Assembly: GCA_024811115.1 (NCBI GenBank)
Contig: JAKOGH010000846.1
Coordinates: 1 to 64,000, forward strand
Reading direction: 5' to 3'
DNA length: 64,000 nucleotides
DNA from: Terana coerulea
Lineage: Eukaryota; Basidiomycota; Agaricomycetes; Polyporales; Phanerochaetaceae
The notes below the pieces were generated by a model that made no database searches, was not told the DNA's origin, and saw only the letters and a list, made by a program, of their open reading frames with translations. Made by a program: the position numbers and the translations under genes. Position 1 is the first letter of the stretch. The number at the start of each line of letters is the position of its first letter. Of the stretch, positions 12,601 to 23,415 are shown piece after piece.

Positions 12601-12928
12601 ACGGAGGAGAGACCGGGAAACCCGGTGAATGGATTGGTGTTCTCCGTCCGCGGAGTAGCCGCGGGTGAAACTGCGCGAGACTGGGCGGAAGTTAGAGCAA
12701 GCAGAGGCGAAACAAAGCGTTGCCACGCACCTTCAAATCCTCGACGATGCTCTTCAGAGGTCCGCTCTTCGCCGTCAAGAGAGATGGACGAGCAGAAGGC
12801 GGCGCGGACTTGAATTCTGGTAGGGCAGCGACATGGTCAGGAGTAGAGGGTGCAGACTCTCCTAGCACGGCGGTGTTGGGTAAGAAGAGGGAGGCGATGA
12901 CCACCCTGTGATTCCGCAGCGAGCTCAT
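9661..12928 (-). CDS. Trehalose-6-phosphate synthase family protein (GT20 domain plus C-terminal HAD-like phosphatase domain)
   Basis: Makes trehalose-6-phosphate from UDP-glucose and glucose-6-phosphate, or serves as a subunit of that complex, in the cytosol. Exon 1 12928-12731 (RVVIASLFLPNTAVLGES) joins 12680 in phase 0. GT20 signatures follow: IIWVNDYHLMLLP near 12000, FFMHVAFPSSEIFRCL, GADLIGFQTANHARHF, VFPMGIDV, then in later exons YAGMKLIVGRDKLDEVQGVK, QPVVFLHTEDLSFNQYLGLL and ADAFLVTSLREGM. From about 10857 a C-terminal domain begins, with LLLVDFEGTIWQRD where active phosphatases have a DxDGT motif, so the second acidic residue is Glu. An N-terminal Ser/Asn-rich insert lies at residues about 85-130. 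The C-terminal stop is at 9661. A one-base break occurs near 11965 in a CCCC run between HLMLLP and MLRAKLPN. The changed phosphatase motif points to a synthase or regulatory role rather than phosphatase. Confidence 0.85.
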
Positions 12929-14236
12929 CGTTGTCGGAGATGAGGGGAAGAGGGATGTGGAAGGAAGAGGAGGACCTGGTCGTCGAAATAAGAGCTCTGA
13001 GCAGACACTGATTTGATCTATGCCTATGACGTCTCGTGCACTCTGATTGGTCCACACCTTCCACGTGGCCCCCGCCGACGGATCCCGACGGGCCCATTTC
13101 CGGCTCAAGCAGCTCTTGGTTCGCGCTGACCACCGAGATTGGACTAGAAAGTGGTCGATAACACCCTGTTCCCCCGGTACTGCCCTTGCTCGCTGTCTTT
13201 AGCAGTCTGCACGCCGAAGTAGGCCCGGTCGTCCTGCAACGTTCGTCGTCCTAGAAGCGCAAATCGCCCTGTCTTGGACAAGTATCGAAGATCTTGCTTC
13301 GTACGTGCGAACTGTGTTCCGAAATGAACCTTCGCATGTTGGCAAGTTGCCAATGCGGACCGTGTTGCCTACGTAGCACGAGTAGATCTCACAATTTGAG
13401 GATGAGGCTACGGGGATGCAACCTGATCTGGTGAGCACTTTTACGTGCTATGCTAAGCAAAGTTTATTAACGACAACGTACAGAGTTGTAGAACTGTGTG
13501 AACATCATACTGGGTGTCACGTTACCCAAGCCGGCCTCTCATTCAACATCAATATTAGCGAAATGCTAAGCACTCGAGATTATCAGACTTCGGGAGAGAA
13601 CAAATGCTGGCCGAGTGCGCTCTTGTCAGCGACATGCGAAGATATCAAAGACAATTGTACGCCAGGGGACAGGTACGCCTCCGGTCAGATACGGAAAATG
13701 AGGCAAACTGAACGGTTGTGCAAATGCTAGCAAATATGCTTGAGGACTATCCGCTCTTTGCGAGAATGCACACAATCCATTTCAGAGATACTTGTCGGCT
13801 GAACGCTCGCAAGGTACTTCAGAGGCCTCGCGAGTCGCGTTTCCTCAACTCGTACGGCTACTCCACACTCGAACATGATGTTATCAAGGGATAAGGGATT
13901 AATCAGGGTAATATGCTGGCTGATATGTATGACGGCTGAGTTAATTGCTGCATAGTCTAATACAAATCAGTTTTTTCTAGTTCACGGCCGTCTATCCTTT
14001 CTGCTGGGTGTCGACACCACGGTCGTCGTTGTGATTCCAGTTGTCATCATCATAGGCTTCACTCCTGAAGACTCGCGAGAAGTTCACACCGTGTGCTGCT
14101 CACGCTAGCGATTTGAATAAGGTTTAAATATGATCGTTGTGAACTGTCATTTCTGTAATGCTCTAGATTGCTGATAACATATATGCGAAGTATTCTCCAG
14201 GTTTACTTCTTGCAAGCCACAATGCTCTACTCCCCC
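12929..14236. other. Intergenic between trehalose synthase and B2
   Basis: No supported gene. The minus strand near 14105-13990 reads EAYDDDNWNHNDD before a stop, acidic like the tails of the A/B family, and could be a relic tail. 14140-14236 is the conserved B-type 3' flank. Confidence 0.4.
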
Positions 14237-14782
14237 CTACTGAAAGTGGTTTGGATCGTCGTCCTGCCCGGCTGAATCGCCGGTGCCGACATCATCGTCA
14301 TACTGGTAGGAAGGGGAGCTGTGGCTGTGGCTGTGGCTGCCGTTGTCATCGGGTCCGTCATCCCCAGGTCCGTCAAGGCCGACGTGAATATTCACGTCTT
14401 TGCCACTGTGCTCGGAGTCTGATGAAACAATGGTGAGCGCTGAGTGCGCGACAGTGGTAATTAATCTCACCATCCTCCGGCGGAAAGCTCTCACCAGTGG
14501 AGGCGTCGAGGGCAATACTGCGCGCCCAGCAAGGACGTGCTGGATCACACCAGAGACTACGTCTATCGGAGTGACTGGAGTCAACATAGGTATCTGTGAT
14601 TTAGAATTAATGTCAGCGTGAGTCGAAAATCGCGTTCGAAGAAACTTACCTGAGCCGTTCGTGTAACCGGTGATGGTATCTCCATCGGCCATGACTTTAT
14701 ATCCTGCCTCGGGCAGCGGGACAGCCTGAACGGCGGCAATGGCGGAGATGACGAGCACAGTGGTGAAGGTCTTGGCGAGCAT
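14237..14782 (-). CDS. Small secreted B-type protein (B2), 145 aa
   Basis: Function unknown; predicted secreted. Exons 14782-14650, 14593-14471 and 14418-14237 join in phase 1 to 145 codons plus stop. Signal peptide MLAKTFTTVLVISAIAAVQA, then VPLPE. Exon 2 keeps the A/B family motif SIALDASTGESFPPED with two cysteines (WCDPARPCW). Exon 3 has KDVNIHVGLDGPGDDGPDD, a His/Ser stretch (SHSHSHSS) and ends QDDDPNHFQ. The same exon order and junction phase as B1 and as A4 exons 2-3 show common ancestry of the A and B forms. Upstream are TATAAA (14888-14883, -) and a clear dyad at 14941-14980. Its ancestral partner, A2 at 21962, is now separated from it by the transposon. Confidence 0.87.
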   Translation of the reverse strand: MLAKTFTTVLVISAIAAVQAVPLPEAGYKVMADGDTITGYTNGSGKFLRTRFSTHADINSKSQIPMLTPVTPIDVVSGVIQHVLAGRAVLPSTPPLVRAFRRRMVRLITTVAHSALTIVSSDSEHSGKDVNIHVGLDGPGDDGPDDNGSHSHSHSSPSYQYDDDVGTGDSAGQDDDPNHFQ

Positions 14783-15310
14783 TGCTTGTGTGGGATATGG
14801 GTGAGTGTGTATGAGTACGTGTGCTTGTGAGTGGTTGAGACAGCTGCTTTTGATGCCGAAATCAAGGAAAATCCTCTCCCCCTTTATATGTTTAGAGACC
14901 CATTGTAAGCGCGACACTCCGTCAAGATTTTGGGTCTCGCTTGCTTCCGCCCGCGGCAGGAGCCCCTGAGCGGAAGCAAATCTCGGGCCCTCGATCGGCA
15001 TAATTTACATCCGCACACCGATCTAAATTATTCTAAACACACCCGCGTTTTCAGTTACATGTACTCTGAACACTTCATGAGCTTTGTAATGCACATAGAC
15101 GTGACGCACTGTAGGGGCGAAGCAGGGGAGCCTTGACAGACATGTCGCTTTCAACGCGCGGAATCAAGGAAATTCAGCTGCAATAACTACTTAGGTTTGT
15201 GTGTGCCATACTGATGCACAGTTATATACAAATAGGTGGTGCTAGCAGTCCGCAGGACGTAACAGGTCGTAACAGGTCGTCGTTCAAGAGCTTGAAGCGT
15301 GCGGACTCAG
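14783..15310 (-). promoter_or_regulatory. B2 promoter side of divergent pair 2 (left of the transposon)
   Basis: Homologous in reverse to 62400-62927. It contains TATAAA (complement 14883-14888), dyad arms TTGCTTCCGC 14941-14950 and GCGGAAGCAAA 14970-14980, and the GACGACCTGTTACGACCTG block (complement, about 15260-15285). Similarity to the family stops near 15310, where the transposon begins, and resumes near 21360. Confidence 0.65.
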
Positions 15311-15649
15311 GCACTGCGAGCCCGAAAAGCCGCTACAGTTACGAACTTAGATAGTGATGATTGTTGATCACCAACGAAAGTGGTGGTAAGGTGGTGCTGG
15401 TGAATATGATGGTGAATGTTGCTACGCACCGAAATCCTAGACAAGTTGGTGAATGTGCCGAAGCGCTCCCGGGCAGGATTGCCGTTTTGGGCGGCGTTGA
15501 TAAAGCCGACGTCCGTTGGTGAACTTCACTCACCTGCTCCCACCAACCACTCGTCGTAGCGCCAGCACCATGCAACCGTACCACCACCTACGAAGCCCCC
15601 TATTCACTACGGATACTTCTGCCAACACCCTTGGCGAAGTCAATAACTC

Positions 15650-16371
15650 ATGTCTGCAGACGACTCCGACGCATATGAGCCGTCCCAGACCACGCAGAGC
15701 GGACACCGTGATTGCGCCGGCACACCTCACCAAGAGCGAACACCGAGAAGTGCTGTAGCACCTGCAGCTCAACGGATACACGAGTACGTACTCTGCTCAC
15801 TAACGCTGCGCCGCTGTATCTGACTAAACTGCTGAGCAGGCTCTATGCACCTGGCGGAGCTCTAGAGTCGCAGACGACTGACTCGCAATACATTCGGGGG
15901 CTCGGAGAAGACCTGGTCGTTGTCCCGCACCTTGATGTGAAGAGCGAGGCCTTAAGTGTGTCAGAAATTGGCTCGCCCCTGGTCAGGTCTACAAGAAGAC
16001 ACCGGTATGGGTTCAGATCATGGAACCAAGCCAGTACGTCTGCGATGTCCCAGCTATTAGATACTCACTAATATGAGACCTCCATAGAGCAAGCACTCCT
16101 AATGCGCACTCAGCGAAAGCTCGTGGCAGCCTTTCGGCAGAACTGACAGCTCAAAGCGAAGCTGCGTCAGCTGAGGCACCGCAGGTTACTCCACGGCGAC
16201 AGCGATGATGATGAAGACTATGAGAAGGATCCGGTCATTGCAATGCCTCCCCGGGCCTCCCTCGTTGCAGTGACGGAGGCTGACGGACATATTGTATATC
16301 TAAATGGAGATGAACAGTCACAAGTCATTGTTTGGGATACGTCAGTGGACGGACCTCTCCCGAAATACTAG
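15650..16371 (+). pseudogene. Third transposon gene, probably interrupted
   Basis: A likely multi-exon gene: MSADDSDAYEPSQTTQSG at 15650, a possible middle exon near 15841-16065, and a last exon from 16088 after CTCCATAG. The last exon reads RTQRKLVAAFRQN, an in-frame TGA at 16144-16146, then QLKAKLRQLRHRRLLHGD, an acidic DSDDDEDYEKDP, and ends IVWDTSVDGPLPKY at 16371. The basic heptad-like part suggests a coiled coil. It ends 69 bp from the transposase 3' end, tail to tail. No function is recognised; element-borne accessory genes are common in CACTA elements. The TGA may be a true lesion or part of an unseen intron. Confidence 0.45.
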
Positions 16372-16439
16372 GTGTGGGAGCTATGATAGCATGTAGTGTA
16401 GAAACACAATGTTTTGGAAAACCGCATATATTCAAAATG

Positions 16440-19400
16440 TTACACATTCTCAACATAAACTGCACGGAGAAGTGAGCCACTACGGTCAATAATCGCCCAC
16501 CGACTGCGATCCCGAATCCTTCCGACCACACAAGCTATGGTGGATATATCGACGACTTCTGTCCGCCCGAGTGTTTCATAATAGTGGATGTCTAGGGCGC
16601 GATGATCTTCAGTAATATTGCATGTTTGGATGACACCGAGTACGAGAGTGGATGCCGGCACCGGCGGTATTGCAGAGGGTATGGCTGAGACGGTCACAAC
16701 AAGAATGCGGAGGAGTTGGCCGTAAAATGTCCGCTTCTCGAGGACGATTGGATGATTTCGCCTGGACGCGTTTTTGTCAACGAGGAGCTCGTACTGCACT
16801 GCTTTAAGTAGTGTTATCAATGAGGAAGTATTTGGGCTTACCCGCACGAAGGTTGTATCTCGTCGATCCTCTCCTAAGGTTCGCATGCTCGAAGCGCTGA
16901 TGATGTCGCCGTCGGGCTCTATGCGAAGACGTGCCCATTGTTGAACTTCTCGTGGTAGTGCTTGGCGGACGGCAGGAAGGGTGGTGGAGAGCTGATTGAT
17001 GATATGACCAGCAACCTTATCGGTCAATGCTCGGTCCAACGTGAGCGTTCGTCGTGATGGAAGAAGTGAGCACATATCGTCTGCAACGAAATATGAGCCC
17101 AGACGGATAGATATGCGAAGTTAAAATACTTACAGCCAGGAATGAAAACGCGCTGGTCTGAGCGAGATGGCTCGAAGGACAGGGAGGTCTTCAAATTATA
17201 CATGAGCTTGATATGCGTCAATCGCGCTCGGTCCAATACATAGCGGTTCAGGCTTGAATAGGGAAAACGGCGGCTTCGTATAGCAGGTTGAAGTGAGCAA
17301 CAATAACGTTCCATTGGAAACGCCCACGTTGCCCACACAGGGCCAGCCGCAATGATGCTGTCTGCAATATGCAGCAAGGCGTGCACTGTAAGTGGGCACG
17401 CCGACAGCCGCTGTGGGTCGTACTGATAGTAAATCCTGATCAGGTGTCAGTAGTGCACGAGATTTACTGTATTAGTAGATATTTACGTACTCTTCATATT
17501 TCTTGACCCAGTTAATAAGCCCTGTTCGGACACGCGCAACCTCTTCATGGGTGATTTCGAACTGCAGGCATATGTTCAGAAGCTTGACCAGGTCGACGAA
17601 GTGATCGTAATATTTGCGCCTTGAGAAGCGGTTGGCCAGCAGGACCGGTCCTAGGTACAGTGCCCAGAAGGACCGGGCGTCGGCGGTCCACGAGATTTTG
17701 TCGCTGGCAACGTTGGGTGGGCGCTGCCCAAAGGTGGAAGGTATCGAGGTGCCCGACTCTTCGCTCGCTTGGCCGATGGCATCCCAGACCGTAGACGAGA
17801 ACTGATAGTCTTCTTTGCCGACGTCGAGTCCCTTGTACGAGCCACTCCAGAGTTGCATTAGATTCTTTATGACATTCTCCCACAGTAGGTGCATGAAGTC
17901 ATACGGAAATGAGTTGGGAAATGATAGAGAAGAGAGGGCACTCAGCAAAGGGATGCCCTTGATTCCATACTCCTTCGCCAATCTCTCGGACTCCGCTTGC
18001 GTAGACGCAAATTGGACCGCTCGAGCTTGCTGAAGAAAGTCTTCATGAGTTCGGTTCGGTAGGTTCGCGGGGTCGTACGTCTTTGCTGTATGGGCCTGCT
18101 GAGCATCTGGATGTCGTGTGCGGTCCAGTGGCACATATAGAGTGTTGCCACGTGCATTTGGTATCCGGACGCCTCGAATTGTGCACATGCGACACGGACA
18201 GGTGCCGTTGTGCCCCTTCATTCGCATGACCATAGAGACTGCAGGAATGTCACCAAAGACGAGTATGAGAAATGCGCGTAGTGTAAAGAAATCCTTCTGC
18301 AGGGCATCGTAGGCATGGACCCCAACCTCAAGCCGTAAGAGTTCTTGCACGGCAGGCCAGAGGAATGAGTCGAAGTCGTGAGGCTTCTTGGGTCCAGGGA
18401 TGACACCAAGTGAAAGGATATTCTCCAGGTGGAAGCGAGTTTCGGGAGGTAGGTTATAGTTGAACAGGATGAGAGGCCAGGCAGTTTTGGTTCGTCGACG
18501 GAAAGGAGCAAATCCGTCAGTTGAAAGGCCCAGCGCTATATCGCGGTTGTCTTCAAAGTACTCGTGAGAAAGCGTCTTGCCGTTGACCGACACCTTCCTT
18601 CCCAGCAGCCTCTGGTAGACGTCTGCATCCATCACGTCTTTGACCACCCTCTCTTCATGCTGATGTCCCTTTGCTCGATATTGCATCACCTTCGCCATAT
18701 CTGCGTTTGCAAGGAATTGCCGTAGTCGAGGAATAATGGGCAAATACTGGAATTCTTTGCGAGGCTTACCACCAGCGTCCAAACGCGAAGTCTTGCAATA
18801 CGGACATTCAGTGAGTTCAGCGTGAGGACCGGTGTAGCACAAGCATGAGTTGGAACAGCAGTGGTACGACTGCGGCTCGAATGCAGCCAGCTTAGTGACG
18901 CGTGCCTGTATTGCCTTCCAACTGTCCATGTTCGCCTGTGGGAAGGCGTACGGAAGCTTCGCAAATGTGCTGCCTGGCATATGGGTGTCAACTTTGAGAG
19001 CAAAGGGACGCAGATACTGCATTTCCTCTTCAGATAGCTCATGGCCTAACGTATAGCTGATCAAATTATGAACAGAAATATTCAGCATAGTAGACGAACC
19101 TGCTTCTGCATCGTCTCGCAGAACTGGCTCCATTATCCGATCCCACACCGAAATAGCCTCGTATTCTTCTTCTTTCCCTCATCATCTCCATCTGACTCGC
19201 TGACCTCGTTCATCCTGCCAGCATCCTCCTCGTCACTTTCGTAACCCTCTACAATGGTTGCCCTCGTTCTACCGGCCCAAACAGTCTCTTGCACAGCAGC
19301 TTCAATAGTGGCAGCCTCTTGATCAGGCTGCACTGTGGGTGGTTGTTCTCGAGGGGTATCGAGAAGCGATGATGACAGTGAGTGTGCCGCATTTTCAGCC

Positions 19401-19645
19401 GGTTCTTCGAGATTTATTGACCGTTCTATTTCTTCTGCAGCTGCCCGCCTTGCTCGCTTTACAGGGCGCTCGTCAACGTCGAGATTCCAGCGAGAAGTGA
19501 CAAGGTTTTGAGCCAAATTCGAAGCTAAAATATCCACCGGTGCGTTGCCTTCGCGATGTCGCTGGGCGTTGCGGGCTGACATCCATGTATTGCAGCATGG
19601 GCATAGGACACGGCTGGTAGACGTTGCTTTTGCTAAGTGGGGCAT
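16440..19645 (-). CDS. Tnp2-type transposase (CACTA/EnSpm, Transposase_21 family)
   Basis: Catalyses cut-and-paste movement of the element. Start chosen at 19645 (MPHLAKATSTS), directly before a zinc-binding-like CPCCNTWMSARNAQRH. An acidic region follows. The core runs 19148-17476: LSTDGFAPFRRRTKTAWPL, LILFNYNLPPETRFHLENI, VFGDIPAVSMVMRMKGHNG, CRMCTIRGVRIPNARG and FPYDFMHLLWENV, the usual Tnp2 order in basidiomycetes. After a GTACGT intron near 17488 come ALLHIADSIIAAGPVWATWA and FPMERYCCSLQPAIRSRR (17400-17160), then a C-terminal exon from about 17075 to the stop at 16440. The N-terminal frame and core frame are offset by one base near 19165 in a purine run, so the copy is either inactivated or carries a consensus error. 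Divergent from the partner gene at 19932. Confidence 0.85.
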
Positions 19646-19931
19646 GTTCGAGGTAAGCACTTGCAAGACTCTACCGTGACGGCACAGTTGGGTCGACCAG
19701 GAAAGGGCAAACTGCGCGGCGTTGGCTGGGCGCGTCTGGATGCGCATCCGACTTGCGCACTTCTTAGCGGGAGGCGCATCACGACTCAAATAGGTCGAAC
19801 TGGGCCTCAAACCGAAGGGTCTGGCACACCGAACACGGGTACCTAACACAAACAAGGCCAAATCTCAGACGCGATGTTAAGGCAACGGCTCGGACGTCGA
19901 CGGGACTCTGCACAAGTCACCTCCCCCTGCT

Positions 19932-20729
19932 ATGAGTTCTAATGTGCGTTGCACACCACTTTCGGCTCAGCAGCTCCCTCACTAACCACCCCGGGACCTA
20001 CAGATGACAAAGAAACAGCTCGTTGAGCTGCTCGCTCAACTGCGCATTGACCATGCGACCGAGAAATCAGGTAAGTCTCTGCTGCAGGTTGTTTGTACTA
20101 TACTTACCCTAGCAACGGCGAGCATCTAGGGCTCGAGGAGCAGCTTCAAGTTGCCCAGCACACCGTCGAACAGCATGCTGCAACAATCAACGAGCAAGCT
20201 GCTGTGTTGGCCGCGGCAGCGGCCCAAGAGGGCAATCGTGCACTGAGCAACTTGACCCCACCTGCCGAAGACTCCACCGTGATACCGAAGCCATCGGGAC
20301 GTTTTAGCATCTTCAAGGCCATGGACGTTAGCGACGACGACTTTGCGGCTATACAGGTATGTCTCGTCATTAGCATTCTCGTCACTATGGTGATCTGACC
20401 TCCACGGCGCCAGCGCTACCTTCGTGATCAGGTGCTGCGCGTGCAGCTGGACTGGACGATGGAATTCCGAGTACAAGATCCCGAGAAGCTTGGTCTGCTA
20501 TACCGCAGTGTGAGTCCTTGCACTGTCTCTGTATCACACATACTCATTTCACCCATGGAACCTCAAGGCCAAGCAGAAGTATCCCGTTCTCAAGCGCTAC
20601 CAGAACAACTGGGCCACATCGGCAATTATCAAACAATACATGCAAAACCGCCGCAAGCACGCCGTGAAGCACGGCTACATTGCCAAGCGTGGTCGTCGCG
20701 GCGCTCGGGCGTCGTCTCAGGCTGCTTAA
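19932..20729 (+). CDS. Transposon-borne accessory protein, coiled-coil plus conserved C-terminal domain
   Basis: Exons 20004-20070, 20130-20356, 20414-20509 and 20568-20729 join in frame. A short first exon 19932-19943 (MSSN) spliced to 20004 is likely, otherwise translation begins at 20004. The protein opens MTKKQLVELLAQLRIDHATE, has a Gln/Ala-rich heptad-like middle (EEQLQVAQHTVEQHAATI), the link VIPKPSGRFSIFKAMDV, and a C-terminal part RYLRDQVLRVQLDWTMEF, KYPVLKRYQNNWATSAI, IKQYMQNRRKHAVKHGYI. I know this pattern (aromatic, NDWAT, KQY.K..RKHA) from proteins that accompany basidiomycete transposons. DNA binding is a guess from the basic end. It shares a 0.29-kb divergent promoter with the transposase. 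No break seen. Confidence 0.7.
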
Positions 20730-21359
20730 GGCGCTTCGAGCTGTAGACACATACTAGATTCACCTGTACCACATAGAGTTATAAACCACACCACTCAATT
20801 CATCTGTCTTTGCTCTATACATAATGTGTGCCACGTGCTGCATGGTTCAATATTCATTATTTATTAGGCAGTGATTCCGGGAGATACTGAACACTGATCT
20901 GACCATTGTCTACTAACCCTACACTAGGGTCGTAAACACGCCGCCAGTGGCCCGATATAGGACTTCTGAGGAGGGTTATAACCACCACTTACTCTAGGAG
21001 TGGTGTATAGCATAAAATCGTATGAATGGCAGTGTTGAAAACAACTGCCTTGAGAAACTATATAACATGGTGACAGTCACCAAGTCGGTACCTTCGTTTT
21101 ACCCTACTCTTGATGGTGAACATTTCGAGATGTCCAAAACGGGCATGAGATCCCGTGTTGGTGAGTCGGACATTTGGTGGGTGCTTTTCACTTCAAGGGC
21201 CACTACTGTACATGGCGAACATCACCAATCCGCGCTCTCAGCGCTTGCGTTTTCATAGGCATTATTCCTAGCTTTGCGGGCGATATTCACCACTCTATCG
21301 GGTGACTCGCATGGTGAAAAACACCTAACGCCAGGCATACAATGAGGCTGACGCGCTGC
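20730..21359. other. Right subterminal region of the transposon
   Basis: No gene. Contains TGGTGAA at 21114-21120 and 21312-21318 and TTCACCACTC near 21288, counterparts of motifs at 15370-15530. Confidence 0.45.
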
Positions 21360-21961
21360 ACTGAGTCAGAGCTCTGTAGTCACAGGCGTCTATTAAATGC
21401 CACAAAGCTGTAGCCGCCGGAGCCGTGCGTGAGCGCTTGAATTGCGGCTTGGTCTGCTTCACGCGTCCACCACCCTCCTCACCGTCTAGACTCTAAACGC
21501 GGCATGACCTGAGCAATCTTAAGGCAATCAATGCGTAAATAGCCATCGATTTCGAATGTAGAGTCTGAGTTCGTTCAGACAAAGAGACATTTCTCAGGAC
21601 ACCCGCGCCGTCGCTGGGCACCACGCTCATAGGTTGGGCCTTGTTTCCACATTGACACGACCGGAGGCTGATAACATTAAACTTTTGCAGATCGGCTTCC
21701 GTGATGCAAGTGCCGTTCCACGCATCTGATGTGCCCTGCGGGCGGATGTGGACCATGCCGATCGAGGGCCCGGGATTTACTTTCGCTCAGGGGCTACCCG
21801 GCGGAAGCAAACAACATACGGAATCCGACGAAGTATAGATCCCCCAATGGAGCCGAAAACATATAAAAGCAATATTCAGTGACCACAGTTTGGCACCCAA
21901 CCAACCTACTCAACCACTTCCAACTACTCGTCTACTCCCACTCGTACGTCTGATCTACGCA
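21360..21961 (+). promoter_or_regulatory. A2 promoter side of divergent pair 2 (right of the transposon)
   Basis: Reverse-orientation match to 61804-62400. It carries GCCACAAAGCTGTAGCCGCC (21400-21419), the CATGCCGATCGAGGGCCC block (about 21753), a degenerate left dyad arm near 21776 and an intact right arm GCGGAAGCAAA at 21801-21811, and TATAAAA at 21862-21868, 94-100 bp upstream of the A2 start. Confidence 0.65.
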
Positions 21962-23415
21962 ATGTTTACCAAGATCTACACCACTGCGTTTCTCGCCTTC
22001 ATCATTGCCACTGTTTAGGCTAGTTCTGTCCCTCAGGATGCAACCACGCCGACCACGACGGCCGTGACCACAGCCGCCAGCAGCACGAGCGCGACGATTG
22101 CGCCCACGAGCACCATCAGCTCGACAACCACAGCGCCCGTCACTACGAACACCGACAGTTCGACGGTCTCGGTATCGATGTCCATCAGTACCGACGGCTC
22201 GACCACCACAATGGCCGTGCCTACGAGTACAAGCACAAGCGTTAGTAGCACGTCGGCATCCCCTGGAACCATGAGCTCCAGCTCGACCGTCACGGTGTCT
22301 ACATCTACTAGCGTCAGCAGCTCGGCGACCTCGATGACTGCGCCCACAAGCACCAGCATTGCGTCTGCGAGCATTGCCAGCAGCTCGACAGCTGCGGAGT
22401 CTGTATCTACGAGCACAAGCAGCTCGGCGTTCACGAGTACGGTCCCTACAAACACAAGCGCCAGTAGCACGACGTCTACCATTGCGGCCATGGGCGCGAG
22501 CAGCTCAATGAGCACAAGCGCCGACAACTCATCAACCTCGACACCCGTACCTACGAGCACTACCGCTAGCAGCACGACGGTCGCCACTGTGTCCACGAGC
22601 ATCGTTCCTACGAACACAAGCGCCAGCAGCACGACGTCCACCACTGCGGCCACTAGTACGAGCAGCTTGATGAGCGCAAGCACCGACAGCTCATCGACCT
22701 CGACACCTGTACCTACGAGCACTAGCGACAGCAGCACTGCGGCTGCGAGCACCAGTAGTTCGACGGTCTCGGCACCTGGGACCACAAGCATCAGCAGTTC
22801 AACCACTGCGTCGCTTGTGTCGACGAGCACCAGCAGCTCGACGGTCGCAGCCCCTCCAACCTCGAGCTCCGCGGTTATGACAGCCGTTTCTTCGAGCACA
22901 AGCGTCAGCAGCACGTTGTCCACCCTCACGCCCACAAGCACCGGCAGCTCCACGACCTCGACACCCGTGCCAACGACAAGTGCCAGCAGCATAGCGGCCG
23001 CCGCTGTGACCACAAGTACCGCGGTGACTGTATCTACGGGCGCCATCAGCTCGACGTCAACTATTGCGGCCACGAGCAGCAGCAGCGTGACGACTGAAAC
23101 GGTTGTCCCTGCGAGCACGAGCGCGGGCAGCTCGACGACCTCAAGTTCTGCGCCTACGACCAGTTCGACGGCGGTGCGCAACGTCACCATCGGCGGTGTC
23201 ACGTACACCAACCAAAGTGAGCCTTCTTCGTGTACGATGCTCGACCAGCGCTGACATGCATTCAACTTATCGGGCAATGGTGGCGAAGCTGCTTGCTCTC
23301 GTGGTCGTACCTGCTGGTGTACCAAGAAGCGTGGCGTCACCCTGGATGCCTCCACCGGCGGGAGCTCCCAGGAAGATGGTAAGATCACTTTCCTCAATCA
23401 GAACTTCGTTGCTTA
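21962..23415 (+). pseudogene. A-type secreted Ser/Thr-rich gene with stop codon in the signal peptide (A2)
   Basis: Start at 21962 gives MFTKIYTTAFLAFIIATV, then TAG at 22016-22018 where A5 has CAG. The following 400 codons are open and Ser/Thr/Ala-rich (22019-23218), ending RNVTIGGVTYTNQ and a GTGAGC donor. The Cys exon follows (23275-23374; GEAACSRGRTCWCTKKRG, LDASTGGSSQED), but its acceptor AG reads GG at 23272-23273. Intron 2 begins at 23375 (GTAAGATC), yet the sequence departs from the family near 23415 and becomes an inverted fragment of the repeat precursor, so the acidic tail exon is missing. A substitution stop, a lost acceptor and a lost last exon make this a pseudogene, although the long open mucin frame shows decay is recent. 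Promoter and TATA box are intact. Confidence 0.8.

Larger units (their letters stand above)
15310..21360. mobile_element. CACTA/EnSpm-like DNA transposon, about 6.0 kb
   Basis: The element interrupts the conserved promoter region of pair 2. Family-like sequence stops near 15310 (GCGGACTCAGGCACTGCGAG) and resumes near 21360 (GCACTGAGTCAGAGCTCTG). Inside are a Tnp2-type transposase (-), a divergent partner gene (+) and a convergent third gene (+). Near both ends short motifs repeat in both orientations (TGGTGAA/TTCACCA at 15370-15530 and 21110-21330), as is usual for subterminal repeats of CACTA elements. Exact terminal inverted repeats and the 3-bp target duplication could not be fixed by eye, so ends are within about 20-40 bp. 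The start-to-start distance of pair 2 (7180 bp) minus that of intact pairs (1125-1148 bp) gives about 6.04 kb, in agreement. Confidence 0.75.

Noticed and set aside
13887..13916. AGGGATAA and CAGGGTAAT close together, like a homing endonuclease site
   Set aside because: The halves are separated by extra bases and no homing gene or intron is near; likely chance.
14782..15001. 254-codon ORF reading upstream of B2
   Set aside because: The extension runs through the promoter dyad and TATA box and through both introns; the spliced 145-aa model matches B1 and A4.
22033..23397. 454-codon minus-strand ORF opposite A2
   Set aside because: Same codon-mirror effect; composition is hydrophobic Val/Leu repeats without order.
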